Source of the DNA: Mycobacterium malmoense
GTDB lineage: Bacteria > Actinomycetota > Actinomycetes > Mycobacteriales > Mycobacteriaceae
Length of the DNA: 64,000 nt
Assembly (NCBI RefSeq): GCF_019645855.1
Contig: NZ_CP080999.1
Location: forward strand, 4,960,001 to 5,024,000
Direction of reading: 5' to 3'
Shown here: in pieces, positions 57,949 to 64,000 of the stretch
Layout: each line of letters begins with the position of its first letter
How positions within the stretch are numbered: the stretch's first letter is position 1
Program-made: the position numbers and the translations under genes
The notes under the pieces: generated by a model
What the model was told of the DNA's origin: nothing
The model's database searches: none
What the model saw: only the letters and a program-made list of their open reading frames with translations

Positions 57949-58740
57949 TCAGCGGCGCAGGTAGTCCAGCTGGGCCTGAACCGACCATTCGGCCGCGTCC
58001 CAAAGCTTCTCGTCGACGTCGACATAGACGTGTTCGACGATCCGGCGGGCGGTGGCGTCCTCGCCAAGATCGCGCAGCGCGGCGCGCACCTGCTCTAAAC
58101 GCTCGTGCCGGTGCACTAAGTAACCCGACGCGACGGCTTCCAGGTCAGGCAATTCAGGCCCGTGCCCGGGCAACACCGTGCGCCGCCCCAGGCCGCGCAG
58201 CCGCCGCAGTGATTCCAGGTAGTCGGCGATGCCGCCGTCTTCGGTGTCGATGACGGTGGTGCCCCGGCCCAACACGGTGTCCGCGGTCAGCACGGCGTCG
58301 TCGAGAACGAATGACAACGAGTCCGCGGTGTGGCCGGGGGTCGCCATCACCTTGATCTTCAGGCCGGCCGCATCGATCACCTCCCCGTCGACCAGCTCCC
58401 CGCCGAGGCCGCGCAAAAACCCGCTACCGGCCGAGCGGACCGTCGCCCCGGTCAGCTCGACCAGCTTGTCGATGCCGTCGGTGTGGTCGCCGTGCCGGTG
58501 GCTGATCAACACCAGCGCGATGCGGCCGACGGCGGCGACCAGGGCGATGTGTTCGTTGTCGTCCGGCCCGGGATCCACGATCACGACCTCGTCGCTGCGC
58601 GGGCCACGGAGCACCCAGGTGTTGGTGCCGTCCAGCGTCAGCAGGCCGGGGTTGTCGGCCAACAGGACCGAGGCCGTATCGGTGACCGGCCGCAACCGGC
58701 GGTATGCGGGATGGGCCAGCGACTCGGCAGCCTCGGTCAC
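57949..58740 (-). CDS. Metallo-beta-lactamase fold hydrolase (Rv3677c-like)
   Basis: A 263-residue binuclear metal hydrolase. The motif SHRHGDHTDG near residue 82 supplies HxHxDH, with further metal ligands in TPGHTADSLSF near 150, the aspartate in LTADTVLGRG near 170 and the histidine in VLPGHGPEL near 205. This set matches the glyoxalase II/beta-lactamase fold, especially the LACTB2-like nucleases/thioesterases whose carboxyl domain resembles EYV..YLRR here. No antibiotic hydrolysis is implied. GTG 58740 overlaps the RidA stop (GTGA), so they are coupled. Counterpart of Rv3677c. Confidence 0.88.
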   Translation of the reverse strand: MTEAAESLAHPAYRRLRPVTDTASVLLADNPGLLTLDGTNTWVLRGPRSDEVVIVDPGPDDNEHIALVAAVGRIALVLISHRHGDHTDGIDKLVELTGATVRSAGSGFLRGLGGELVDGEVIDAAGLKIKVMATPGHTADSLSFVLDDAVLTADTVLGRGTTVIDTEDGGIADYLESLRRLRGLGRRTVLPGHGPELPDLEAVASGYLVHRHERLEQVRAALRDLGEDATARRIVEHVYVDVDEKLWDAAEWSVQAQLDYLRR

Positions 58741-59201
58741 GGCCGTTGGCCCACCTCGACGATCAACTCGACTTCCACCGGCGCATCCAGCGGCAGCTCG
58801 GAGACCCCGACGGCCGAACGCGCATGCGCGCCCTTGTCGCCGAACACCTCGGCGAGCAGGTCGGACGCCCCGTTGACCACGCTTGGCTGGCCGTTGAAAC
58901 CCGGCGCGGACGCGACGAACCCGACGACCTTGACCACACGGGTCACCGCGTCGATGCCCACCAGCGAGTTCACCGCCGCCAGCGCGTTGAGGGCGCAGGT
59001 CCGCGCCAGCGCCCTGCCCTCTTCGGGGCTGACCTCGGCACCGACCTTGCCGGTCCGCGCCAGCTTTCCGGACTCCATCGGCAGCTGGCCCGCGGTGTAG
59101 ACGAGGTTTCCGGTCCGCACCGCCGGCACGTAGGAGGCCAGCGGCGCGGCCACGTCGGGAAGCGCGACGCCAAGTTGGCCGAGCCGGGCGGAAGCGCTCA
59201 T
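58737..59201 (-). CDS. RidA/YjgF family protein (Rv3678c-like)
   Basis: A 154-residue RidA-type protein, expected to form a trimer that hydrolyses reactive enamine/imine metabolites. It shows VPAVRTGNLVYTAGQLPM near 25-43, LNALAAVNSLVG near 73 and VGVSELPLDAPVEVELIVEV at the carboxyl end. The catalytic arginine of canonical RidA (R near 105 in IPARS...) appears here as HARSAVG near 127, which fits. The ATG at 59201 directly follows the DUF4177 stop. It is coupled to the metallohydrolase. Counterpart of Rv3678c. Confidence 0.9.
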   Translation of the reverse strand: MSASARLGQLGVALPDVAAPLASYVPAVRTGNLVYTAGQLPMESGKLARTGKVGAEVSPEEGRALARTCALNALAAVNSLVGIDAVTRVVKVVGFVASAPGFNGQPSVVNGASDLLAEVFGDKGAHARSAVGVSELPLDAPVEVELIVEVGQRP

Positions 59202-59363
59202 CTACTTGGGGCGCTTGAGGTACGCAACGTGCTGCTCGCCGGTGGGCCCGGGCAGCACCGACACCAGCTCCCAGCCGTCGGCACCCCACTGGTCGAGGAT
59301 CTGCTTGGTGGCGTGCGTCAGCAGCGGGACGGTGGCGTACTCCCATGCGGTCGGTTGGCTCAT
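59202..59363 (-). CDS. DUF4177 small protein (Rv3678A-like)
   Basis: A 53-residue protein translated from ATG 59363: it begins MSQPTAWEYATVPLL, has QWGADGWELVSV in the middle and ends in VAYLKRPK. This is the DUF4177 pattern (W-x-Y ... L..W...GWELV..V ... YLKRP), a small beta-alpha-beta protein of unknown role found across Actinobacteria. Its TAG is followed at once by the RidA ATG, so the three genes are translated together. Too short for default gene-length cut-offs and easily missed. Divergent from the Get3-like gene with about 72 bases between. Confidence 0.88.
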   Translation of the reverse strand: MSQPTAWEYATVPLLTHATKQILDQWGADGWELVSVLPGPTGEQHVAYLKRPK

Positions 59364-59423
59364 GACGCGAGCTTATCGGTCGATTTCGAACGGCTCTGGC
59401 CCGGTGGCCACGGGCGCCCGGGC

Positions 59424-59429
59424 TAGCAT
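59424..59429 (+). promoter_or_regulatory. -10 box of leaderless Get3-like operon
   Basis: TAGCAT ends seven bases before GTG 59436, so transcription probably starts at the first codon of the gene. Confidence 0.5.
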
Positions 59430-59435
59430 GCGAAG

Positions 59436-60458
59436 GTGGCAACCACACCTAGCGGCGGCAGTTCCGTCGGCTGGCCGGCGCGCTTGTCCAAGGCCCGCTT
59501 GCATTTCGTGACCGGCAAGGGCGGCACGGGTAAATCGACGGTGGCGGCCGCGCTGGCGCTGACGTTGGCCGCGGGGGGCCGCAAGGTCCTGCTCGTCGAA
59601 GTCGAGGGCCGCCAAGGGATTGCGCAACTCTTCGACGTCCCGCCGCTGCCGTATCAGGAGCTCAAGATCGCCACCGCCGAACGCGGCGGCCAGGTCAACG
59701 CCTTGGCGATCGACATCGAGGCCGCGTTCCTGGAATACCTCGACATGTTCTACAACCTCGGCATCGCGGGCCGGGCGATGCGCCGCATCGGTGCGATCGA
59801 GTTCGCGACGACGATCGCGCCCGGCCTGCGCGACGTGCTGCTCACCGGCAAGATCAAGGAGTCGGTCGTGCGGCTGAACAAGGGGGCCAAGACCCCGGTC
59901 TATGACGCGGTTGTCGTGGATGCACCGCCGACGGGCCGGATCGCGCATTTCCTGGACGTCACCAAGGCGGTGTCCGACCTGGCCAAGGGCGGCCCGGTGC
60001 ACTCGCAAGCCGAGGGTGTGGTGAAGCTGCTGCACTCCGACCAAACCGCCATCCACCTGGTTACTCTGCTGGAGGCGTTGCCGTTGCAGGAAACGCTGGA
60101 AGCCATCGAGGAGCTTGCGGAGATGGAGCTGCCGATCGGCAGCGTGATCGTGAACCGCAATATCCCGTCTTATTTGGAGCCGCGTGACCTGGCAAAGGCC
60201 GCCGAGGGAGATGTCGACTCGGACTCGGTGCGGGCCGGGCTGAAGATGGCCGGGATCACGCTCAGCGACACCGACTTCGCCGGCCTGCTGACCGAAACCA
60301 TCCAGCACGCGACGGTGATCGCCGGGCGCGCCGAGATCGCACAACAGCTCGACGCGTTGAAGGTGCCGAGGCTAGAATTGCCGGCGATCTCCGACGGCGT
60401 CGACCTCGGCAGCCTGTATGAGCTTTCGGAATCTCTTGCGCAGCAAGGAGTTCGATGA
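59436..60458 (+). CDS. bagA: ArsA/Get3-like ATPase, subunit A
   Basis: A 340-residue P-loop ATPase with the deviant Walker A GKGGTGKST near 27, switch I-like DAPPTGRIAHFLD near 167 and VIVNRNIPSYLEP near 230. It resembles eukaryotic Get3 and bacterial ArsA. It corresponds to Rv3679, which forms a heteromer with Rv3680; M. tuberculosis workers named them BagA and BagB (bacterial Get3-like), with links to glycerol use and oxidative stress. There are no arsenite-binding cysteines, so arsenite export is unlikely. GTG 59436 is supported by the -10 box. The stop overlaps bagB by ATGA. Confidence 0.9.
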   Translation: MATTPSGGSSVGWPARLSKARLHFVTGKGGTGKSTVAAALALTLAAGGRKVLLVEVEGRQGIAQLFDVPPLPYQELKIATAERGGQVNALAIDIEAAFLEYLDMFYNLGIAGRAMRRIGAIEFATTIAPGLRDVLLTGKIKESVVRLNKGAKTPVYDAVVVDAPPTGRIAHFLDVTKAVSDLAKGGPVHSQAEGVVKLLHSDQTAIHLVTLLEALPLQETLEAIEELAEMELPIGSVIVNRNIPSYLEPRDLAKAAEGDVDSDSVRAGLKMAGITLSDTDFAGLLTETIQHATVIAGRAEIAQQLDALKVPRLELPAISDGVDLGSLYELSESLAQQGVR

Positions 60459-61612
60459 GCACCGCACCGAAAACCCTCGATATGGCGGCAATTCTGGCCG
60501 ACACCACGAACCGAGTGGTGGTGTGCTGCGGCGCCGGTGGGGTGGGCAAGACCACGACCGCGGCCGCGATGGCGCTGCGGGCAGCCGAATATGGCCGCAC
60601 CGTATGTGTTTTGACGATTGACCCGGCCAAGCGGTTGGCGCAAGCGCTGGGAGTCAACGACCTCGGCAACACGCCTCAGCGGGTGCCGCTGGCGCCCGAG
60701 GTCTCCGGCGAGCTGCACGCGATGATGCTCGACATGCGCCGCACCTTTGATGAAATGGTCGTCCAATACTCCGGACCCGGACGGGCACAGTCGATTCTGG
60801 ACAATCAGTTCTACCAGACCGTCGCCACTTCGCTTGCCGGCACGCAAGAGTACATGGCGATGGAGAAGCTCGGCCAACTGCTGAATCAGGACCGCTGGGA
60901 CCTGGTGGTGGTGGACACTCCTCCGTCGCGCAACGCGCTGGACTTCTTGGACGCGCCAAAACGACTGGGCAGCTTTATGGATAGCCGATTGTGGCGCCTG
61001 CTGCTTGCGCCCGGCCGGGGCATTGGGCGGTTGGTAACCGGCGCAATGGGTTTGGCGATGAAGGCGATGTCCACCGTGCTCGGTTCCCAAATGCTTGGCG
61101 ACGCAGCAGCATTCGTGCAGTCCCTGGACGCCACATTCGGCGGTTTCCGCGAAAAGGCCGATCGCACCTACGCGCTGCTGAAAAGGCGCGGCACACAATT
61201 TGTCGTGGTGTCGGCGGCCGAACCCGACGCGCTGCGCGAGGCGGCCTTCTTTGTCGACCGGCTGTCGCAGGAGAGTATGCCGCTGGCGGGGCTGGTCTTG
61301 AACCGCACTCACCCGACGTTGTGTGCCCTACCGGTCGAGAGGGCGATCGACGGAAGCGAAACGCTGGAGGCCGAAACGGATTCGGAGGCCGCGTCACTGG
61401 CCGCGGCCGTGCTGAGGATTCATGCCGATCGGGGGCAAACCGCCAAGCGGGAAATCAGGTTGCTTTCCCGGTTCACCGGGGCCCATCCGCACGTGCCGGT
61501 GATCGGGGTTCCGTCACTGCCGTTCGACGTTTCGGACCTGGACGCGCTGCGCGCGCTCGCCGACCAGATCACTTCGGTCGGCGACGAAGCGGCCCGCGCA
61601 GCGGAACGCTGA
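60455..61612 (+). CDS. bagB: ArsA/Get3-like ATPase, subunit B
   Basis: A 385-residue paralogue of the preceding protein, corresponding to Rv3680. It has Walker A GAGGVGKTTTAAAMALRAAEYG near 27, TIDPAKRLAQALG near 52, VVVDTPPSRNALDFLDAP near 152 and LVLNRTHPTL near 283. The central helical part (RLVTGAMGLAMKAMSTVLGSQMLGD near 195-220) is hydrophobic and could be the substrate groove for membrane-protein tails. Get3 zinc-cysteine motifs are absent. It overlaps bagA by four bases, so equal amounts of both are made. The last codons lie in a 39-bp duplication repeated just after the stop. Confidence 0.9.
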   Translation: MSTAPKTLDMAAILADTTNRVVVCCGAGGVGKTTTAAAMALRAAEYGRTVCVLTIDPAKRLAQALGVNDLGNTPQRVPLAPEVSGELHAMMLDMRRTFDEMVVQYSGPGRAQSILDNQFYQTVATSLAGTQEYMAMEKLGQLLNQDRWDLVVVDTPPSRNALDFLDAPKRLGSFMDSRLWRLLLAPGRGIGRLVTGAMGLAMKAMSTVLGSQMLGDAAAFVQSLDATFGGFREKADRTYALLKRRGTQFVVVSAAEPDALREAAFFVDRLSQESMPLAGLVLNRTHPTLCALPVERAIDGSETLEAETDSEAASLAAAVLRIHADRGQTAKREIRLLSRFTGAHPHVPVIGVPSLPFDVSDLDALRALADQITSVGDEAARAAER

Positions 61613-61676
61613 GAAGCCGACCAATCCGACCCGCGCCGGCGACGAAGCGGCCCGCGCAGCGGAACGCTGAGAAGCC
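61580..61676. repeat. 39-bp direct repeat at the bagB end (58-bp spacing)
   Basis: An exact 39-base segment starting GGCGACGAAGCGGCC occurs at 61580-61618, covering the last codons and stop of bagB, and again at 61638-61676 downstream. Flanking bases are also partly repeated, giving a 58-bp tandem duplication. The second copy carries the same TGA in a dead frame. Confidence 0.9.
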
Positions 61677-61759
61677 AACCAATCGACCAGCCCCTGCCTG
61701 ATACTATTTGACGCCGGCTAGTCCTACGTGGTGCGCACGAATGGTTGCTGACGAATCCC

Positions 61760-61821
61760 TATTAGGCACAAGCCAGTTCGTATTCGACACGGGGCAATTG
61801 TCTATTAGACACGGTCTAATA
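61760..61821. promoter_or_regulatory. Three phased direct repeats plus palindrome (operator array)
   Basis: TATTAGGCACAA (61760), TATTCGACACGG (61781) and TATTAGACACGG (61803) are spaced 21 and 22 bp, two helical turns. The last is half of a perfect 8-bp palindrome TATTAGAC-ACG-GTCTAATA (61803-61821). A TAACAT -10-like box follows at 61841-61846. No annotated gene starts here, since bagB ends before it and whiB4 ends after it. Confidence 0.7.
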
Positions 61822-61844
61822 AGACCAGCAGCCTCGGCTGTAAC

Positions 61845-61886
61845 ATGAACGTAATCATGAAAACACGGGTTTTCAGGACCCTTTGA
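61845..61886 (+). CDS. Candidate 13-codon micro-ORF behind the operator array
   Basis: ATG 61845 to TGA 61884-61886 encodes MNVIMKTRVFRTL; a second ATG in frame is at 61857. If the TAACAT box at 61841-61846 is a promoter, the start site near 61853 would favour ATG 61857 with an almost absent leader. The frame ends in the hairpin TGAAAAC-ACGG-GTTTTCA (61858-61875). It could be a leader peptide, a regulatory RNA or nothing; the only support is the ordered signals around it. Confidence 0.25.
   Translation: MNVIMKTRVFRTL
61858..61875 (-). terminator. Hairpin downstream of whiB4
   Basis: TGAAAAC (61858-61864) and GTTTTCA (61869-61875) form a perfect 7-bp stem with an ACGG loop, 48 bases past the whiB4 stop. 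On the minus strand it is followed by TGATTACGTTC. It may end the whiB4 transcript or fold in a plus-strand RNA. Confidence 0.45.
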
Positions 61887-61922
61887 AGTACCAGGGCCGC
61901 CGTGCTAGACCGTGCGGCCGGC

Positions 61923-62273
61923 TCAGCCGACACTCCGGTTTCTGCGCTTTTCGAAGAAGTCCGCCCACGAGACGACCTCGGGGTGCTGCTTGAGCAGGGC
62001 TCGGCGCTGACGCTCGGTCATGCCGCCCCAGACCCCGAACTCGACCTTGTTATCCAGCGCGTCCGCCCCGCACTCTTGCATTACCGGGCAATGACGGCAG
62101 ATCACAGCCGCCTTACGTTGGGCGGCGCCCCGAACAAACAGTTCATCGGGGTCAGTGGTTCGACACAACGCTTTAGAGACCCAGGCGATCCGATCCTCGG
62201 CGTCGACACTGCGCAGTACCCCTTGTTCAGCCGCAATATTTGGTTCATCCGCGGCCGGCCGTGTTCCTGACAC
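61923..62273 (-). CDS. whiB4: Iron-sulfur redox regulator WhiB4
   Basis: A 116-residue WhiB-family protein that holds an oxygen-sensitive [4Fe-4S] cluster and controls oxidative-stress and survival genes. Four cluster cysteines are at 37, 59, 62 and 68 (ALCRTTD; CRHCPVMQEC), followed by the GVWGG turn and the basic KRR end. The chosen GTG 62273 aligns with the known start of M. tuberculosis WhiB4 (Rv3681c), and GGAAGGGAACAG lies upstream; a longer frame to 62351 is less likely. It is divergent from ponA2 and near the Get3-like pair, all linked to redox or envelope stress. Confidence 0.94.
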   Translation of the reverse strand: MSGTRPAADEPNIAAEQGVLRSVDAEDRIAWVSKALCRTTDPDELFVRGAAQRKAAVICRHCPVMQECGADALDNKVEFGVWGGMTERQRRALLKQHPEVVSWADFFEKRRNRSVG

Positions 62274-62621
62274 GAGCTGTTCCCTTCCTCCCGGCCGCGA
62301 GTTGCGACCGCCCTCCTCGGGTGCAGACCCCTGCTGCGATCTACGCCACACTATGCAGATCGGTGTTAGCTGAATCTCACCGTGTGTCTAAGTTAGGTGG
62401 TCAAGTGGCAATTGCGCAACAGTCTGATAACGGTTTTTTTGGGACGCGCGTGCAGTCTCGTCCCGAAGCATAAATCCGGCCGCCGTGTCGCGCACCTCAG
62501 CCCGGTGGTCCATCAGTGACGTCGACGCAAATTTTTTCCCAAAGTCGCTGGTAAGTCCACTGGCCACAGCATGGCCGAGTTCCGGCCAACTCGTGGCGTG
62601 GCCGGGTGACTGAGGGCCGCT
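62274..62621. other. Divergent regulatory gap between whiB4 and ponA2
   Basis: A 359-base gap with no gene. It contains an AT-rich part around 62390-62450, including a run of seven thymines after GATAACGG, and CATAGTGT-like -10 candidates for whiB4 on the minus strand near 62350-62356. The ponA2 -10 box lies at its right end. No inverted repeat of note was seen. Confidence 0.5.
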
Positions 62622-62627
62622 ACCCTA
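62622..62627 (+). promoter_or_regulatory. -10 box of leaderless ponA2 promoter
   Basis: TACCCT ends seven bases before the ATG at 62634, giving a transcription start at the start codon. There is no Shine-Dalgarno sequence. Confidence 0.5.
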
Positions 62628-62633
62628 GTACCA

Positions 62634-64000
62634 TGCCCGACCGCCCCCCGGCCGCCGTCACGCTTCTCAAGCTTGCGGGCTGCTGTTTATTGGCGAGTGT
62701 CGTCGCCACGGCACTGATGTTCCCACTGGCCGGTGGACTGGGCCTGATGTCCAATCGGGCCTCTGAAGTCGTCGCCAACGGCTCGGCCCAGCTTCTCCAG
62801 GGTGAGGTGCCGGCCGTGTCGACGATGGTCGACAAGAAAGGCAACGTCATCGCCTGGCTGTACTCGCAGCGCCGGTTCGAGGTGCCCACCGACAAGATCG
62901 CCAACACCATGAAGCTGGCGATCGTTTCGATCGAGGACAAGCGGTTCGCCGACCACAACGGGGTGGACTGGAAGGGCACCCTGACCGGGCTGGCCGGCTA
63001 CGCGAGGGGTGACGTCGATACCCGGGGTGGTTCGACCATCGAACAGCAGTACGTAAAGAACTACCAGCTGCTGGTGACCGCCCGAACCGACGCGGAAAAA
63101 CGCGCGGCCGTCGAAACCACGCCGGCGCGCAAGCTGCGTGAGATCCGGATGGCGCTCACGCTCGACAAGACCTTCACCAAACCCGAAATCCTGACCCGCT
63201 ACCTCAACCTCGTCTCTTTCGGCAACAACTCGTTCGGCGTGCAGGACGCCGCGCAGACCTACTTCGGCATCAACTCGTCCGAGCTGAATTGGCAGCAGGC
63301 GGCGCTCCTGGCGGGCATAGTGCAATCGACCAGCACGCTCAACCCGTACACAAATCCGGACGGCGCCCTGGCCCGCCGGAACTTGGTGCTGGACACCATG
63401 ATCGAGAACCTGCCGCAAGAGGCCGACGCCCTGCGCGCCGCCAAGGCCGCACCGCTGGGGATATTGCCCCAGCCCAACGAGCTGCCTCGGGGCTGCATCG
63501 CGGCAGGCGACCGCGCCTTCTTCTGCGACTACGTCCAGGAGTACCTGTCGCGCGCCGGGATCAGCAAGGAACAGGTGGCCAGGGGCGGCTATCTGATCCG
63601 CACCACGCTGGACCCGGACGTGCAGGTCCCGGTCAAGGCGGCCATCGACAAGTTCGCCAGCCCGACCCTGGGGGGCATCTCGAGCGTGATGAGCGTGATC
63701 GCGCCGGGCAGAGATTCCCACAAGGTGATGGCGATGGCCAGCAACCGCAAATACGGGCTCGACGTCGATGCCGGCGAAACCATGCGACCGCAGCCGTTCT
63801 CCCTGGTCGGCGACGGTGCGGGATCGGTCTTCAAAATCTTCACGACGGCCGCCGCGCTGGACATGGGCATGGGCATCAACGCCACGCTCGAGGTGCCGGG
63901 CCGATTCCAGGCCAAGGGCATGGGCAGCGGTGGGGCCAAGGGCTGCCCCAAGGACACCTGGTGCGTGATCAACGCCGGTAATTACCGGGGTTCGATGAAT
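62634..64000 (+). CDS. ponA2: Penicillin-binding protein PonA2, amino part (cut by window)
   Basis: A bifunctional class A penicillin-binding protein, of which 455 codons are in view. A membrane segment (LLKLAGCCLLASVVATALMFPLAGG, about 11-35) is followed by the glycosyltransferase domain (GT51) with catalytic glutamate in EDKRFADHNGVDWKG near 100, GGSTIEQQYVKNY near 130 and RKLREIRMALTLDK near 170. The transpeptidase domain begins with SxxK as SVFK in GAGSVFKIFTTA near 400. It corresponds to Rv3682, needed for heat and stress survival in mycobacteria. ATG 62634 has a -10 box seven bases upstream. The carboxyl end, including PASTA, lies beyond the window. Confidence 0.95.

Noticed and set aside
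57949..58740. Beta-lactam resistance enzyme
   Set aside because: The metal motif fits the fold, but sequence and operon (RidA, DUF4177) point to a cytosolic housekeeping hydrolase with no signal peptide.
59436..61612. Arsenite efflux ATPase (arsA) operon
   Set aside because: Arsenite-binding cysteines and arsB/arsR neighbours are absent; the pair matches the Get3-like Rv3679-Rv3680 proteins.

Overview
This window is from a mycobacterium, most likely a slow grower. The evidence is uniform high GC, many GTG/TTG starts, ATGA/GTGA gene overlaps, actinobacterial families (WhiB4, PonA2, MarP, LpqG, PpgS, 13E12-type HNH protein) and gene order that follows M. tuberculosis H37Rv from about Rv3607c to Rv3682. 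Rv numbers below are named from remembered synteny and protein resemblance; no database was searched.

Layout. 1-3905 (minus): folate genes folB (cut), folP1, folE, then ftsH. 3973-4202: an 81-bp tandem repeat. 4394-7559 (plus): epoxide hydrolase, luciferase-like monooxygenase and alcohol dehydrogenase in one overlapping unit. 7560-11062: accessory stretch with a secreted hydrophobic protein and a LexA-box-controlled DUF222/HNH protein; M. tuberculosis carries ESX and PE/PPE genes at this place. 11105-18356: lpqG, hpt-tilS-metalloprotease-dacB, ppa, a DUF475 membrane protein. 18492-23624: cell-envelope sugar genes (flippase-like protein, PpgS, its DUF2304 partner, galE1, a large membrane protein). 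23753-25070: a Fic protein with its own promoter/operator beside tRNA-Thr(CGT). 25116-34661: DNA polymerase III delta'-like protein, adenylate cyclase Rv3645, topA, Rv3647c, cspA and the SftH/MrfA-type helicase. 34741-40325: PAS/GAF sensor Rv3651 and a reduced Tad/Flp pilus-like operon. 40326-42090: two small-RNA loci, 6C (B11) and Ms1/MTS2823, flanking a HAD phosphatase. 42091-47913: a degenerate Fic-like protein and the dpp ABC importer. 47961-57850: DUF4232 protein, acs, secreted protease, Holin-X protein, ephE, marP, a Nudix protein, a thioredoxin-like protein, nth, Rv3675 and crp. 57949-64000: metallo-beta-lactamase-fold protein, RidA, DUF4177, the Get3-like pair, whiB4 and ponA2 (cut by the window end).

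How it works together. Most of the window is conserved housekeeping: folate, purine salvage, tRNA modification, wall synthesis and turnover, acid and redox stress (MarP, WhiB4, PonA2) and cAMP signalling (cyclase Rv3645 and receptor Crp). Several genes have a TANNNT -10 box seven or eight bases before the start codon, the pattern of leaderless mycobacterial transcripts.

The less explained items are: three 21-22-bp-phased direct repeats with a palindrome in the gap before whiB4; a TadE-like minor pilin frame with no usable start codon; the Fic operator; a second Fic-like protein that has lost its catalytic residues; and a structured cspA leader with a G-quadruplex motif downstream. No wholly new system is proven. 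The repeat array at 61760-61821 and the Tad locus are the best places to look.
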